Below are positions 5,483 to 6,183 of a stretch of DNA of 6,183 nucleotides, one piece after another (within the stretch, counting starts at the first letter, position 1; every line of letters starts with the position of its first letter). The stretch spans positions 1-6,183 of the forward strand of contig CAAFTZ010000115.1 in NCBI GenBank assembly GCA_900766055.1, in the 5' to 3' direction. The notes below the pieces were generated by a model that saw only the letters and a list, made by a program, of their open reading frames with translations, was not told the DNA's origin and did not search any database. Made by a program: the position numbers and the translations under genes. The stretch comes from an uncultured Parasutterella sp. (GTDB lineage Bacteria > Pseudomonadota > Gammaproteobacteria > Burkholderiales > Burkholderiaceae_F).

Positions 5483-5794
5483 TTACTGGACCTTGATTTC
5501 AACGTCCACGCCGGCAGGCAGATCGAGCTTCATCAGAGCGTCAACAGTTTTGTCTGTCGGATCGATGATGTCCATCAATCTCTGGTGAGTTCTGATTTCA
5601 AGCTGATCGCGGCTGGTCTTGTTGACGTGCGGGCTGCGAAGAATATCGAAGCGCTGAATGCGTGTGGGCAGAGGAATCGGGCCTCTGACAACCGCACCGG
5701 TTCTCTTACCGGTATCAACGATTTCAAGAGCAGACTGATCGATCAGTTTGTAATCAAATGCCTTGAGGCGAATACGAATACGTTGGCTTTGCAT
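5483..5794 (-). CDS. rpsJ: 30S ribosomal protein S10 (NusE)
   Basis: S10 is a 30S head protein and, as NusE, partners NusB in transcription antitermination on rRNA operons; it also links RNA polymerase to the ribosome through NusG. The product is 103 residues, the same as E. coli, from MQSQRIRIRLKAFDYKLIDQ to AGVDVEIKVQ. It contains the conserved loop VVRGPIPLPTRIQRFDILRSPHVNKTSRDQ, read in two overlapping parts, and EIRTHQRLMDIIDPTDKTVDAL. AAGGA lies 6 bases before the ATG. The gene follows tuf by 63 bases and ends in a strong terminator, so it appears to be the last gene of the tuf transcript. This contrasts with the common arrangement, where rpsJ leads the S10 operon directly into rplC. 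Confidence 0.98.
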   Translation of the reverse strand: MQSQRIRIRLKAFDYKLIDQSALEIVDTGKRTGAVVRGPIPLPTRIQRFDILRSPHVNKTSRDQLEIRTHQRLMDIIDPTDKTVDALMKLDLPAGVDVEIKVQ

Positions 5795-5816
5795 TATTTA
5801 TCCTTTAAAGAACGAG

Positions 5817-5838
5817 GGGCCGAAGCCATCTTCGGCCC
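5817..5838 (-). promoter_or_regulatory. Stem-loop in the tuf-rpsJ junction
   Basis: GGGCCGAAG and CTTCGGCCC pair perfectly over 9 bp around a 4-base loop. On the minus strand the stem is followed by CTCGTTCTTTAAAGG, which is not a true T-tract. A partial terminator, mRNA-processing or 3'-stabilising hairpin for tuf is more likely than a full stop, because I see no convincing promoter for rpsJ in the 63-base gap. Confidence 0.6.
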
Positions 5839-5857
5839 GCGATTCGAAATGAGTTAA

Positions 5858-6183
5858 TTAACCGACAATCTTAGAAACAACGCCGGCACCGACTGTGTGG
5901 CCGCCTTCACGAATAGCGAAGCGCAGACCTTCTTCCATAGCAATCGGAGCGATTAGCTTAACGTCCATACGGATGTTGTCGCCGGGCATAACCATTTCAA
6001 CGCCTTCCGGCAGTTCGATCGTGCCGGTAACGTCAGTTGTACGGAAGTAGAACTGAGGACGGTAGCCCTTGAAGAACGGTGTATGACGGCCGCCTTCTTC
6101 CTTGGTCAGAACGTAAACTTCTGCCTGGAATTCGGTGTGCGGAGTGATCGTGCCCGGTTTGGCAAGAACCTGACCGCGTTCGA
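5858..6183 (-). CDS. tuf: Elongation factor Tu, C-terminal part
   Basis: EF-Tu carries aminoacyl-tRNA to the ribosomal A site as a GTP-bound ternary complex. Only the last 107 residues and the stop lie in the window; the gene continues past the right edge. The reverse-strand translation reads ERGQVLAKPGTITPHTEF, then GGRHTPFFKGYRPQFYFRT, and ends REGGHTVGAGVVSKIVG. These cover the end of domain II and most of domain III, including the kirromycin/EF-Ts contact side. The sequence is typical of proteobacteria. Its place just before rpsJ matches the common end of the str operon (rpsL-rpsG-fusA-tuf), although those genes are not visible here. Confidence 0.97.
   Translation of the reverse strand, partial: ERGQVLAKPGTITPHTEFQAEVYVLTKEEGGRHTPFFKGYRPQFYFRTTDVTGTIELPEGVEMVMPGDNIRMDVKLIAPIAMEEGLRFAIREGGHTVGAGVVSKIVG

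Noticed and set aside
5336..5857. Plus-strand open frame of 173 codons overlapping the apbE end and antisense to rpsJ
   Set aside because: It reads through both terminators and the rpsJ antisense strand, so it is not a plausible gene.

Overview
The window is a stretch of the conserved bacterial str/S10 ribosomal-protein region, read on the minus strand. In transcription order it carries the 3' end of tuf (EF-Tu), rpsJ (S10), then rplC (L3), rplD (L4), rplW (L23), rplB (L2), rpsS (S19), rplV (L22) and most of rpsC (S3), which runs off the left edge. The protein sequences, for example S10 beginning MQSQRIRIRLKAFDYKL and the L22 segment RAKGRGARIGKQTCH, look betaproteobacterial. My impression is order Burkholderiales, possibly the lower-GC, host-associated Sutterellaceae, but that last step is an inference from memory and moderate base composition.

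Layout from right to left: 6183-5858 is the tuf C-terminus. 5857-5795 is a short junction with a strong hairpin. 5794-5483 is rpsJ. 5482-5365 holds two stem-loop terminators. 4285-5364, on the opposite (plus) strand, is an apbE-family FAD:protein FMN transferase with a Sec signal peptide. 3828-4284 is a non-coding divergent region with candidate promoters in both directions and a structured leader in front of rplC. 3827-1 is the tightly packed rplC-rplD-rplW-rplB-rpsS-rplV-rpsC block, with gaps of 10 bases or fewer, or overlaps of 1 to 4 bases.

The main oddity is that the usually contiguous S10 operon is split. rpsJ stays behind tuf and appears to be terminated. An inverted apbE transcription unit of about 1.65 kb including flanks lies between it and rplC. 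The remaining S10 block must therefore have its own promoter. Its leader contains a terminator-like hairpin with a T-tract, followed by a second hairpin that touches the rplC ribosome binding site. That arrangement suggests attenuation or translational feedback, relocated from the canonical position upstream of rpsJ to upstream of rplC.

The ribosomal genes supply the 50S proteins around the peptidyl-transferase centre and exit tunnel (L2, L3, L4, L22, L23) and the 30S head (S3, S10, S19). EF-Tu delivers aminoacyl-tRNA. ApbE has no evident functional link to them; it would act outside the cytoplasm on flavoproteins not encoded here. The first 20 bases are almost pure G and look like a contig or read end artefact.
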